From NCBI GenBank assembly GCA_963728545.1, contig CAVSKO010000003.1, positions 2,666,001 to 2,730,000 of the forward strand: a stretch of DNA of 64,000 nucleotides. The letters run 5' to 3'. Below are positions 10,426 to 18,984 of the stretch, piece after piece. The notes under the pieces were generated by a model that saw only the letters and a list, made by a program, of their open reading frames with translations, did no database searches and was not told the origin of the DNA. The number at the start of each line of letters is the position of its first letter. Position 1 is the stretch's first letter. Source of the stretch: DASUNP01 sp963728545 (GTDB lineage Bacteria; Acidobacteriota; Blastocatellia; UBA7656). The position numbers and the translations under genes are program-made.

Positions 10426-10776
10426 CCATTGCTCCCCAAAGCCGCGTATCTGCTCCGCGTCACCTTACATGCGTCGGTTGGTTTCGGGATAATTGCCTGC
10501 TCGTTAGCAATCGGGATAATAGGCTATCACAGCCTGGAAGGGTTATCCTGGATAGACTCTACACTCAACGCGGCTATGATTTTGGGCGGCATGGGGCCTG
10601 TCAACGAACTTCACACCACGAGAGGGAAGCTGTTCGCTTCTTGTTACGCATTGTTTTCGGGAGTGGTCTTTTTGGTAGTGGCAGGCGTGCTATTCGCGCC
10701 GATGATTCACAGGCTGCTGCACAAGTTCCATCTTGAGAACGATCCAAAAGACGGCACAGAAAAGAAAGATCGGTGA
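10405..10776 (+). CDS. Small membrane protein of unknown function
   Basis: 123 residues with two clear hydrophobic helices (VGFGIIACSLAIGIIGYH near 25-43; FSGVVFLVVAGVLFAPMIH near 83-102). Between them is a re-entrant-looking stretch (NAAMILGGMGPV) that resembles the pore region of two-helix ion channels, though no K+ filter (GYG) is present. The C-terminus is charged and cytoplasmic (LENDPKDGTEKKDR). It appears intact, unlike most of its neighbours. Its 5' end overlaps the divergent fusion gene. Function not recognised. Confidence 0.65.
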   Translation: MFEHRSQPLLPKAAYLLRVTLHASVGFGIIACSLAIGIIGYHSLEGLSWIDSTLNAAMILGGMGPVNELHTTRGKLFASCYALFSGVVFLVVAGVLFAPMIHRLLHKFHLENDPKDGTEKKDR

Positions 10777-10938
10777 GTGCGCAGGTTCGATTCAACCGCG
10801 TCTAACGAGCGCAGGAAGGCGACCGCCTGACCTGACGGGCATCTCAGTCATATCCGGTAAAACAGACCTGTTTAACACCCTATCGCTTGATTGGGACCAC
10901 GCTGATCTCGCTTACCCTGTCGTGCACTGGCCCAATCG

Positions 10939-11112
10939 ATGGGGTCAGAGCAGCAAGCCCTGGCCGCGATCTACGGCACAATGCAGAGGCAAGCGGCGCT
11001 ATTGACCTACGTAGATAACTTCCACCTTTTCGTCTTAATCGGCGTCGCCTGCGCCCTGGCGGCCTTTCTCTTCAAGAAGGTGAAAGCGGCACGGCCGATG
11101 GCGGCCCATTGA
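10939..11112 (+). pseudogene. DHA2-type (EmrB/QacA) drug transporter C-terminal remnant
   Basis: 58 codons ending in TGA. The peptide (QQALAAIYGTMQRQAALLTY, then last membrane helix and FLFKKVKAARP) is the typical C-terminal end of 14-helix major-facilitator drug/proton antiporters. The preceding 450 or so residues are missing. The upstream 10777-10938 shows no recognisable transporter sequence. Confidence 0.72.
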
Positions 11113-11738
11113 CCGCGGTCTTCGATCCCTCCATTTCCGCAAAAGAGAAAAAAAAGTAGCAGGAACTAGAAATACCACCACGCACTGTTTTCGATAAAGT
11201 GGTGATGGGCAGCAGAGATGATGACAGAAGTGGTCGATTTCGCGGACAGGACATAGCACGGGATGCGGTCATTAGTTCGGCGACTACCTGTGAAATGCTG
11301 CCCCAATAAGAATAAGGCTGTCCGTTTTGTAGATAGATATCGAGATAAGGACTAGAGCGAAATTCATCTGAGTGTAAGGAAATGAAAGAAGATTCACCGC
11401 CGCAGACACAGAGGACACGGAGGGGGCGCAGAGAAAACAGTATCTTGAACGTGCTTGTCCCGAGCACCGGCGTTAACCGTCGGCGGCAACGCGCTGGCCA
11501 TCAAAAAGCACAACGTAATAAGAAAACCGCATAACATCTTGAATTTCATCTACCCTTCCTTTCAGCGCCACCAATGTGGCGACATTCACAAGACAATCTT
11601 CTGATTCCGACGGTGCGTTTAGTTTCTTATTCTAGGCGTGTGCGTGCGGCGGGTCTTTCCGCTTTTTGCGACAAAGTGCTGATTCCTGCTACAGGATCGT
11701 GGAGATGATGGCGACACTAATAAAGGCGATACAGGTTT
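11113..11738. other. Intergenic, no gene recognised
   Basis: No convincing coding region. Around 11394-11439 there is a short repetitive stretch (cagacacagaggacacgg-type) of a kind often seen in bacterial intergenic DNA. The reverse ORF across it has no family look. No clear promoter or terminator was seen. Confidence 0.5.
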
Positions 11739-12755
11739 TCATTCGATTACATTCGTAACGTTCGGCTCGCAGGCGAGGTGACGAGCGCAGATACGTTTCA
11801 TTGCCCGCACGGCAGAGTTGAAGGCTGTGATGATTGATCCGCCGGCTTTGCCTACGACCAGGTCTCCGAGCAGGTAGAGCCCGTCTACATCGGTCGCTCC
11901 GGCTTCGTCGAATTTCGGCCCCCGATCGTCGAAGGCTATCCCCAGCATCTTCAGAAAATTCGTTGGCGTGGTGCCTCCAAGCGCATATATCACGCGGTCA
12001 AATGTGCGCGGCGTATATTTTTCTTCCTGGAATATGACTTGCGGGCGCCCGTCTTCATCCTCTACCCGTTTGATGTTGGAGCTTCGAATTATCTCGGCTT
12101 CTCCGCGCGCTTCCATTGCAAAGAGAGCAGTCCGGTTCTGCTCGTTCAACCGCGCGAACTCCGCCTGCCGGTATGATAGAGTTACGCGATTGCCTTGTTT
12201 GTGGAGGTACAGGACGTACTCTGCGGCCGTATCGCCTCCGCCTACGACAAGCACATCCTCCTTATAGATGGGATATGAAGTCATATCGAAAAGTAATCTC
12301 TGTTTAAGAGATGATGGTAGTCTGTACTCTTCCGGTTTGTTCGGGCGACCGAATATACCGATGGCGACAGCGAGAACTCTGGTCTCGTATGATCCCTTTG
12401 AGGACTCGACGATAAAGCGGGCGCCAGATTCTCCGTCTAGCTGGCGTGCGGCGTAAACCTCCGCGTTGTATTGGATGTTGAGTTGATAGTCCTCGATGAC
12501 CTTGTCGAAGAGTTCTATAGTCTCCGATTTCGTCATATCGGTTATGCATAGGAGGCCTTCGCATCGCGCCTCGAACCCTTTGTAATTGGCCGTGGTGAGC
12601 TTCTGGTCCGGGTAGAGTTGTCTGATGGCCCAGTTGTGGGTGGCGCCCTTTTCCAGAATAAGTGTTCGCGACGGATCGATGCCGTACGTGCGGGCCTCCG
12701 CAGCAAGAGCAATACCGCCGGGCCCGGCGCCAATTATGATCAGGTCTTTCACCAT
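11739..12755 (-). CDS. FAD/NAD(P)-binding oxidoreductase, YpdA/thioredoxin-reductase-like
   Basis: 338 residues from ATG 12755, chosen because it has a strong site (cggaggaac) and because the FAD fold starts immediately (LIIIGAGPGGIALAAEA). The frame is open further upstream, but that part has no family look. A second nucleotide-binding motif (VVGGGDTAAEY) lies near residue 165, and the terminal FAD motif is DGLYLLGDLVVGKAGGSI. There is no CxxC redox pair, as in YpdA-type bacillithiol disulfide reductases and related flavin monooxygenase-like enzymes. A soluble cytoplasmic enzyme; substrate unknown. It is one of the few intact genes in a stretch of gene fragments. Confidence 0.85.
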   Translation of the reverse strand: MVKDLIIIGAGPGGIALAAEARTYGIDPSRTLILEKGATHNWAIRQLYPDQKLTTANYKGFEARCEGLLCITDMTKSETIELFDKVIEDYQLNIQYNAEVYAARQLDGESGARFIVESSKGSYETRVLAVAIGIFGRPNKPEEYRLPSSLKQRLLFDMTSYPIYKEDVLVVGGGDTAAEYVLYLHKQGNRVTLSYRQAEFARLNEQNRTALFAMEARGEAEIIRSSNIKRVEDEDGRPQVIFQEEKYTPRTFDRVIYALGGTTPTNFLKMLGIAFDDRGPKFDEAGATDVDGLYLLGDLVVGKAGGSIITAFNSAVRAMKRICARHLACEPNVTNVIE

Positions 12756-12956
12756 GTTCCTCCGAACTGTCGCCATAATACTACAGAAGCGGTGCATTCG
12801 TTGTCTTTCCACTCTTTGCTGAAAGAAGCTGTTTCTTGCGGTAATGAGCGGCCCGGTTACAGGCCTGCGACTGCGGGAATATCGCAGGATATAGAAGCTT
12901 GTCGCAGGATTCGGAAAGACGGCCGTAACCTTATTCAATACAATTAAGACCGTCTA

Positions 12957-13869
12957 TGCTCTCTTTCGTCGTGCGGATTCTGCGACCGTACTGGCTGTGG
13001 GGCTTGAGAGAATCAAGGCCATAATCGATACGGATGAGCAGACTCCGGAGCTTCCGGACGCGCGCGAGGCTGACAGCCTCAAGGGGGAGGTCGGGTTCTG
13101 CAACGTTTCGTTCGGTTATGAGCCCGGTCGTCTCATCCTCAAGGAGGTGAGCTTCAGGATATCGCCAGGCCAGATGGTCGGCATCGTCGGCGCGACCGGT
13201 GGGGGCAAGTCGACGATCATCAGCCTCATCCCCCGCTTCTACGATCCGGTCTCAGGTCAGGTGAAACTGGATGGCACGGACGTGCGCGACTTCACGCACA
13301 AATCGCTGCGCGAGCAGATCAGTTGTGTGCTGCAAGACACGCAACTATTCCGCGCCCAAATCTGGCAGAACATCGCATACGGCAAGCCTGAAGCGACGCG
13401 CGAAGAGATCGTGCGCGCCGCCACACTCGCCAACGCCCATGAGTTCATAGCGAAGATGGATCAGGGCTATAACACTATGGTGGGCGAGCGCGGTGTGACT
13501 TTGTCAGGCGGGCAGCGCCAGCGCATCGGCATCGCCCGCGCGATAATTCGCGACACCCCTATTCTACTGCTGGATGAGCCGACCTCGGGGCTTGACGGGG
13601 AGGCGGAGCGACAGGTCCTTGAAGCGCTGGCTCGACTGATGAAGGGCAGGACGACGATCATCATCGCTCACAGGCTTGCGACAGTCCGCAGTGCCGACCT
13701 CATCCTTGTCGTAAAAGACGGAACGATAGCCGAGAGCGGAACACATGAAGAGCTGCTCGCGCGCGGCGGCCTGTACGCCGGGTCTTACCGGATTCAAGCG
13801 CCGGCCACGGACACACCTTCGTTTGCTAAAGAGCGCGTGGAATTATGGGCGACGGGGCACGAAAGCTGA
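12957..13869 (+). pseudogene. MsbA-type ABC exporter with internal deletion of the membrane domain
   Basis: ATG 12957 opens LSFVVRILRPYWLW, the usual start of a half-size ABC exporter. At about 13000 the sequence jumps, out of frame, to VGLERIKAIIDTDEQTPELP, the linker just before the nucleotide-binding domain. All six membrane helices (roughly 330 residues) are missing. The ATPase domain itself is complete: Walker A GATGGGKST, signature LSGGQRQR, Walker B ILLLDEPT, H-loop IIAHRLA. A 290-residue ATPase-only product could start at GTG 12997, but without a permease it would not transport anything. Confidence 0.82.
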
Positions 13870-14027
13870 CTAAATGTCAAAATCGCATGACCGGGTGTGA
13901 AAGCTTTGAGGATGAAACACCGTCATGCGCTCAACCATCTTGCGTTAACACAGGATCGATCTTATGGAAATGGCGACCGGCAGTCTTTTCATTTCCTGCC
14001 AAAAGCGTCTGTTTCCTGCGGCATTAA

Positions 14028-14099
14028 TCCAACTGGTTCATCCTCGGAGTGATGCTCTTCTCTTACGCCGTGCGCGCTGTCTACATCGAATCATGCACG
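14028..14099 (+). pseudogene. Amino-acid permease (APC) fragment
   Basis: 24 codons reading NWFILGVMLFSYAVRAVYIE then SCT, closely resembling an early membrane helix of APC-superfamily amino acid permeases. It has an in-frame stop just upstream (14025) and is joined at about 14100 to unrelated sequence. Short, so the assignment rests on motif memory. Confidence 0.5.
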
Positions 14100-14100
14100 A

Positions 14101-14421
14101 CTCTACGAAGAGGACGATGGCTCCCGGCACGCGGTCTGGTTCCTCGACGCGGTGACCGCTTTTAACCAGATACGGGCGGCGCGCGGCTACGGGTGCGCGG
14201 GGTTCGCCCTCTGGCGTTTGGGGTCAGAAGACCCGTCGGTCTGGTCCGTCTTCGGCTCATCAGAGATGGGCGGTTTAGTTGATGGCTTGCGGCAGATTAG
14301 GTACGGCTACGACGTCGACTTCGAAGGGGCGGGCGAGATACTTCAGGTGGCGGCCGCGCGCGGGGCGCTCGTCGGCTGGGGCAAGCTCGAACGCAAAGCG
14401 ACTGTGAACGTCGAGGCGTGA
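14101..14421 (+). pseudogene. GH18-like/glycosyltransferase fusion fragment
   Basis: A fragment of about 105 codons whose reading (AVWFLDAVTAFNQIRAARGY, then GFALWRLGSEDPSVW) matches the end of the glycoside-hydrolase-18-like domain of large polysaccharide deacetylase/GH18/GT2 fusion proteins, which exceed 1000 residues. The neighbouring domains on both sides are missing. It abuts the permease fragment on the left. Confidence 0.6.
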
Positions 14422-14473
14422 GCGACTAACAGCAGACTGAGCTGGAATTGATTCTAACCGGAGCCAGGGAGAG

Positions 14474-14611
14474 ATGGAGTTAAAGCGCGGGAGGGTCCGA
14501 AAGTTCTTTTCCGATCTAGGCCCCGGTCTAATAACCGGGGCGGCCGATGACGACCCTTCGGGCATCTCGACATACTGTGAATCACGACTGTTCTACTATT
14601 GTATTAGGTAA
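14474..14611 (+). pseudogene. Nramp-family metal transporter N-terminal remnant
   Basis: 45 codons from ATG 14474. The early peptide (LGPGLITGAADDDPSGISTY) is the signature N-terminus of Nramp-type divalent-metal transporters (normally about 400 residues or more). Similarity ends after STY, and the frame stops inside the left flank of the inverted-repeat element at 14601. The remainder of the gene is not present downstream. Confidence 0.75.
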
Positions 14612-14706
14612 TGCCTCAGTTACGTGGGGAGCAAAAACCGTAAATCCTTTGTTTGCAAAGAGGGCATCTCAACTTTCCCCACGTAACTGACCGATTACTG
14701 TATTAG
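14601..14706. mobile_element. MITE-like element with terminal inverted repeats and 7-bp direct repeats
   Basis: The left arm 14608-14630 and right arm 14676-14698 are inverted copies. The inner 15 bases (tcagttacgtgggga) are perfect, followed by 3 mismatches and 5 more matches. The core between them is 45 bases with no coding capacity. The element is flanked by gtattag at 14601-14607 and 14700-14706, which looks like a target-site duplication. No transposase is present. Confidence 0.65.
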
Positions 14707-15009
14707 TCTTTGAGCTATTGACTTTTCATCAAATGCGTGCGGAAATACACGATGCCTTGACTGGTGATATCGCTTACGAAGGTTATTAATCTTCATTTCG
14801 AAGTGTAATCGCGAGGCAAAGAAGATATCCACGGCGGCCCCCGGCTCACCAGACATCAAAGCGGGAGATTAGCCCGATAATAAATTAGTCCTTCGGCAGT
14901 CTCACGAGTCTGTGCAAGCCTTGCTTAGAATCAACATTCGTTAATGTAACGGCCAGGCCCCGGCTTACGCCGAGTTTTCATCTAAAAGTCTCAATCGCAA
15001 AGGGGAAAA
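14707..15009. other. Intergenic region upstream of the sulfatase
   Basis: No gene or fragment recognised. The last bases (aaaggggaaaa) provide the ribosome-binding site for the sulfatase at 15010. No clear operator was seen. Confidence 0.5.
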
Positions 15010-17184
15010 ATGACTAAAGATAATACTGACGCAACATCCACGTCGAACGACCAAGCCTCTACTGGGGCAAACCTGTCCTCACGCGCCAATCGCAAGAATA
15101 TTCTTTTGATGCTGGTCGACCAGTACCGTTTTCCGCGATTCAGCTACGGCTCTGACTATGGATTTTCGCAGCCGATCAAACTGATTGCAGGATTTCAGGA
15201 ACCGCGCGACCAGGAGAATCTCGATACGGATTGGGCCAAAAAATTCTTTCCGGGACTCTGGTCATTGCGGCAGAACTCTGTCGTACTGCGACGGCATTAC
15301 ATAGCGGCGTCTGCCTGTACCCCCAGTCGGGCAACAATAATGACCGGCCAATATGGCACGCGCACTGCGGTCACGCAGACCGACGGCACATTCAAAAACG
15401 GGGACAGTCCCGCATTTCCATGGCTGTCGCCCGATGGGATACCGACTATCGGGAGCTGGATGCGCCAGGCCGGATATTCCACGCATTATTTCGGTAAATG
15501 GCATGTCAGTAATCCGCCCGATCAAAGCCTGAAAAGTTATGGTTTCGATGACTGGGAGTTGAGCTATCCGGAACCGCACGGCTCGCTGTCGAATAACCTG
15601 GGAGTCTATCGCGATTATCAATTCGCTGATTTGTGCGCGTCTTTCCTCAGGCGACGTGGACTGGGTGTGCCATTCGCGCATTTTGTCGCCACTGAAAATT
15701 ATCAACATCCTATTGCCGTAACCGCCAACCGAGCGCATGCTGCGGGCCTGGGACCGGATGTGCTGGGCGGTGAAGACGACGGCTCTACTCTTGATCTCTC
15801 TTCGCAGGACAAGCCGTGGTTCGCCGTAATATCTTTCACAAATCCACACGACATCGCCGCGTATCCCAGTTTGCCACGCGGGCTCGTTGCCAGTGACAAC
15901 TTTGCCAGCCAGCAGGAATATCTGCAGTATCTGCGCTCGCCTCTGGGTGTGCCCGAACAGGGCTGGATCAGTAACCCACCGCAGCATGGGACCGCTCGGA
16001 TAAAGCTGAACCCGCTCGGATTTCCGACCGGCAGCGGGGCGGCGAATCCTCCGCCTACAATGTTAGAGAACCTTTCGACCAAACCTCGCTGCCAGTATGA
16101 CTATTCTTACAAGATGGGGTTGACGCTGGCTTCGAAACTCGGTTGGAGCATTGCAACCGGTAACATCAGTGAGGGAACCAATCTCGAGCAGCTTTGGAAC
16201 AAAGCAGCCGCCGCAATGAAACTGAGCGGTCTGCCTTTCCAGACTCAGGAAGATCCCGAAGGCTGGGTCGCGGCGTTCATTCGATACTACGCCTATCTAA
16301 TTCACGTAGTCGACGAACACATCGCGCGGGTGCTGAACGCGCTTCGCGACAGCGGTCAGGAAGAAAACACCATCGTCATCTTTACCGCGGATCACGGCGA
16401 ATACGGCGGGGCGCACGGGATGTTGATGGAGAAATGGCATACTGCATATGAGGAGGCGCTGCACGTTCCCGTGGTTGTACGATCTGCGGATATCAATGCC
16501 GATCCGAACATGAAACAGTGCGACGCGCTGACCAGCCACGTAGATCTGCTGCCGACTATCCTCGGTTTTGCGGGAGTCGATGAAGAGGGACGCCAGCGCA
16601 TTCGCCGTCATCTGCGCATCCGCAATGAAGTGCCGGAACCTGTAGGGTGCAACATTGCTCCGCTCATCGAAAAGGTCGGCGCTCGCGGCACAACAGAGCC
16701 AACCGAAGACGAGGTTGTTTCGCTACCGGATGGCGCGCCGCGCAGGGGTGTCCTGTTCATTACGGACGACGAGATCACGGCTCCGCTGCCAGAGCCGCCG
16801 GGCGATCCTCATTCCACCAGAAATGAAAACGAATATCAGGCGTACAAAATTGCGGTGAATTACGTCGCCGAAGAGCTGCAGAAAAAAGGAGAGCAACCCA
16901 TAGCCGAAGGTTCGGTCATCCAGCCGAATCATGTTCGGTGCGTTGTATCCAGCGGTCACAAACTGGCCCGATACTGCGATCCCTCTGGCAAAGTGGCAGA
17001 CGAATGGGAGATGTACGATCTTCTGCACGATCCGAACGAAGTGGATAATCTGCTGGCATATGATCAGCCATTCCCAACCGCGGCCGGCAATCTGCCCTCG
17101 TGGGCAGAAAGCGCGGCGGCAGTGGAAGCGACTGCGCGCGAGCTTCGCGCCCTGTTAGGGGATCTGGAAGCGACGATGTTATAG
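15010..17184 (+). CDS. Type I sulfatase family hydrolase
   Basis: 724 residues of the alkaline-phosphatase/sulfatase superfamily. The N-terminal metal-binding strand reads NILLMLVDQYRFPRF. The sulfatase signature is ACTPSRATIMTGQYGTR, with Cys103 in the CxPSR position that is normally converted to formylglycine. The second metal site is TIVIFTADHGEYGGAHGM, followed by KWHTAYEEALHVPVVV. There is no signal peptide, so a cytoplasmic location is likely unless exported otherwise. The family hydrolyses sulfate or phosphonate esters; the substrate cannot be read from sequence. Maturation needs a formylglycine-generating enzyme or radical SAM maturase, and neither is in this window. It is longer than typical 450-550-residue members, with an insertion around residues 210-440. 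Monocistronic, followed by a hairpin element. Confidence 0.9.
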   Translation: MTKDNTDATSTSNDQASTGANLSSRANRKNILLMLVDQYRFPRFSYGSDYGFSQPIKLIAGFQEPRDQENLDTDWAKKFFPGLWSLRQNSVVLRRHYIAASACTPSRATIMTGQYGTRTAVTQTDGTFKNGDSPAFPWLSPDGIPTIGSWMRQAGYSTHYFGKWHVSNPPDQSLKSYGFDDWELSYPEPHGSLSNNLGVYRDYQFADLCASFLRRRGLGVPFAHFVATENYQHPIAVTANRAHAAGLGPDVLGGEDDGSTLDLSSQDKPWFAVISFTNPHDIAAYPSLPRGLVASDNFASQQEYLQYLRSPLGVPEQGWISNPPQHGTARIKLNPLGFPTGSGAANPPPTMLENLSTKPRCQYDYSYKMGLTLASKLGWSIATGNISEGTNLEQLWNKAAAAMKLSGLPFQTQEDPEGWVAAFIRYYAYLIHVVDEHIARVLNALRDSGQEENTIVIFTADHGEYGGAHGMLMEKWHTAYEEALHVPVVVRSADINADPNMKQCDALTSHVDLLPTILGFAGVDEEGRQRIRRHLRIRNEVPEPVGCNIAPLIEKVGARGTTEPTEDEVVSLPDGAPRRGVLFITDDEITAPLPEPPGDPHSTRNENEYQAYKIAVNYVAEELQKKGEQPIAEGSVIQPNHVRCVVSSGHKLARYCDPSGKVADEWEMYDLLHDPNEVDNLLAYDQPFPTAAGNLPSWAESAAAVEATARELRALLGDLEATML

Positions 17185-17221
17185 AAAAAACCGGCTGGTC
17201 AGGAGGATAGGAAATAGGGCC

Positions 17222-17319
17222 GGCTCTGGTGCAAAGTTTTAAGCAGCTACAATAAGTTGTAGTAAATGCGAAATCTGTATACAAGATTTTGTGCATAGCG
17301 AAAACTTTGCACCAGAGCC
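17222..17319. mobile_element. Miniature element with IS6-like terminal inverted repeats
   Basis: Perfect 19-base inverted ends: ggctctggtgcaaagtttt at 17222-17240 and its complement at 17301-17319, around a 60-base AT-richer core. The end sequence closely resembles IS6-family termini (GGCTCTGTTGCAAA type). The flanks (aggaaataggg / ctattgagttcct) are also partly inverted, so the transcript could fold into a long hairpin. It begins 38 bases after the sulfatase stop. No transposase and no clean 8-base target duplication. 17320-17614 shows nothing else. Confidence 0.6.
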
Positions 17320-17614
17320 CTATTGAGTTCCTATTGAAAGTTTAGGTTTGCTCGTCAGTGGCGCGGTAGCCCATTCAGTTGAGAAACTTCCTTCGCGGCC
17401 TCCAGTGCATGCGGAACGTTAGTCGCTATCTCCGTTCTGAGTGATAAACTCCGCAGTGACTCCCGCGTTGCGGCTATTGACCGTTCAATAAAGCGATTGG
17501 AAAAGTGGCTTCACGTCCAACCAGTAAGCCTATTTTCATATAAGAATCTCATCTTAATTATGGTTAAGAAGGCGGACTTTTTAGCACAGGTCAAAGGGCT
17601 TGCAATTATTCCCC

Positions 17615-18331
17615 TCACTGCCGATTGATAACGATTCGCAGAGCGGTTTGTTTGAGCGCCTGACTGACGCCGCCGGATTTGGCAATCTGGCGGATTTCAG
17701 GTTCGGGCAACGTCGGAAGTAATTTAATGGCAAGCGGCGTTGGCGTTCGGGGGTTATGAACCAGAGCGGCGCGGATTTCCGAATTGCTAGCCCAGATGGT
17801 TGTCTTGGCAATCAACTCAGCCCCTATGGATGAAAGCAAAGGAGAACGCGCGATACGTATCACCTCTTCCGTAGTAATGCGGGGATTTTTTAGCAGCGAA
17901 AAAAGCACTTGCGAGTCATTGTCTTGAATCAACACTTGCCTGTCGCTGCGGTCTGCTTTTGGCGCAAGCAATAATTTCTCTATGCGAGACAGATTGCGAA
18001 TTCTGTCCCAAGAATTTTGTTCCACGCGAGATGTGTCCTGGTTATTTTCAGAGATTTTGGCGGTAAGCGTTGACCAAATCAATTCCGGTGGTTGTTCGAG
18101 TGAAACCGCCAGAGCCGTTCCCATAGAACGGACGACTGTGGCAGGAACTATCATCTGACTGCGCTCTGACAATTTAAGTGTGAGTTGAAGCGGCGTGAAT
18201 TCAGGCAACTGCGAAGAGGTTTGAAAGAATAGACCTCCGGCTGAAATATTGTTGTCATACTCAGCCTTGAATTCGTCCTCGTTTTCAAACTCGATTGAAA
18301 AATGTTCTGAGGCAATCTCGGTAACTTTCAA
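17615..18331 (-). CDS. PilZ-domain protein with C-terminal helical repeat region
   Basis: 238 residues. The N-terminal 100 or so residues resemble a PilZ fold (EYDNNISAGGLFFQT, followed by LTLKLSERSQMIVPATVV). The usual DxSxxG motif reads NISAGG and no clear RxxxR arm precedes it, so c-di-GMP binding is doubtful. Residues 105-235 contain helical repeats of the leucine-rich/HEAT type found in bacterial repeat proteins (SLLKNPRITTEEVIRIARSP; ALVHNPRTPTPLAIKLLPTL). Likely cytoplasmic, perhaps a scaffold. Similar two-part PilZ proteins occur in Acidobacteriota and Myxococcota. Monocistronic on the minus strand, downstream of the attC-like site. Confidence 0.72.
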   Translation of the reverse strand: MKVTEIASEHFSIEFENEDEFKAEYDNNISAGGLFFQTSSQLPEFTPLQLTLKLSERSQMIVPATVVRSMGTALAVSLEQPPELIWSTLTAKISENNQDTSRVEQNSWDRIRNLSRIEKLLLAPKADRSDRQVLIQDNDSQVLFSLLKNPRITTEEVIRIARSPLLSSIGAELIAKTTIWASNSEIRAALVHNPRTPTPLAIKLLPTLPEPEIRQIAKSGGVSQALKQTALRIVINRQ

Positions 18332-18388
18332 TTTGAAAACCTCACAATATTATTATGCAGCACAACTGTTCGTGAATAATTTTATTCC

Positions 18389-18479
18389 GTCTAACGCCTC
18401 GCATCAATGAGCCGCGAGCGGTATCGGTGGAACGATAAGAGACTCGCTTCGCGCGCTACGGTCGATCCCGTTGTTAGGC
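18389..18479 (-). other. attC-like recombination site
   Basis: Read on the minus strand the element begins GCCTAAC (18479-18473) and ends GTTAGAC (18395-18389), matching the R'' (RYYYAAC) and R' (GTTRRRY) boxes of integron attC sites. The flanking bases extend the pairing (CCGCCTAAC with GTTAGACGG). The 91-base length is within the attC range, and the interior has further GC-rich complementary segments. It sits directly after the 3' end of the small secreted-protein gene at 18509-18940, as an attC follows its cassette ORF. No integrase or second attC was seen. Confidence 0.55.
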
Positions 18480-18508
18480 GGAGCGGGGCAACACCACATT
18501 GGGACCTG

Positions 18509-18940
18509 CTATTTCTCCACTGCGAATGATCCCGCCTCTCCAATCTTGTTGTCTCTTGAATCGAATACGTGATACTTCTGTTTTAGCTTGCTGTTCTTTG
18601 CATCAAGACCAACTGCAAAGTATCCGAAGTCGTTGATGACTTCTGTGAGTCTTGACTGGGTTGCACCGTTGTATTTGCTGAGATCGATTTCCTTACGTAG
18701 CAAACTCGGCTCTCCTGGGATTGGCTTTTTATTGATCTGATCGTAACCAAGTTTCAGAATTATAGTCTTTCCATCCAATCCCATTCCAATAAGGGTGACG
18801 GATCCATCTATGAGCTTAATGGCCGTTGGAACAACTGCGGGATCGCCCTGAGAATAAGCAACCCCGCAGTTAATGAGGATGGAAGCAAAGAAGATCGGGG
18901 CCAAGACTTTTCTTTTAATCAGAGAGGTCATCATACTCAA
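18509..18940 (-). CDS. Secreted hypothetical protein, possible gene-cassette ORF
   Basis: 143 residues with a signal peptide (two or three basic residues, then VLAPIFFASILINCGVAYSQ, cleavage probably after AYSQ) and a compact beta-rich mature part of about 110 residues (SVTLIGMGLDGKTIILKLGY; GYFAVGLDAKNSKLKQKYHV). A ribosome-binding site (aggagttgag) precedes the ATG; a second Met two codons in is an alternative. No family recognised. The attC-like site just beyond its stop suggests that it may have arrived as an integron-type cassette. Probably periplasmic. Confidence 0.7.
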   Translation of the reverse strand: MSMMTSLIKRKVLAPIFFASILINCGVAYSQGDPAVVPTAIKLIDGSVTLIGMGLDGKTIILKLGYDQINKKPIPGEPSLLRKEIDLSKYNGATQSRLTEVINDFGYFAVGLDAKNSKLKQKYHVFDSRDNKIGEAGSFAVEK

Positions 18941-18984
18941 CTCCTTCTCATATTGCTAAAGATTCTCGAATTCTAGAGATATAT

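Noticed and set aside
11072..11467. 131-codon minus-strand ORF
   Set aside because: Overlaps the DHA2 remnant end and a simple repetitive stretch; composition typical of spurious ORFs.
11834..12567. Several plus-strand ORFs of 60-100 codons over the flavoprotein gene
   Set aside because: All are shadows of the intact oxidoreductase on the minus strand.
15262..15987. 241-codon ORF antisense to the sulfatase
   Set aside because: Mirror of the codon pattern of the sulfatase gene; no recognisable motif.
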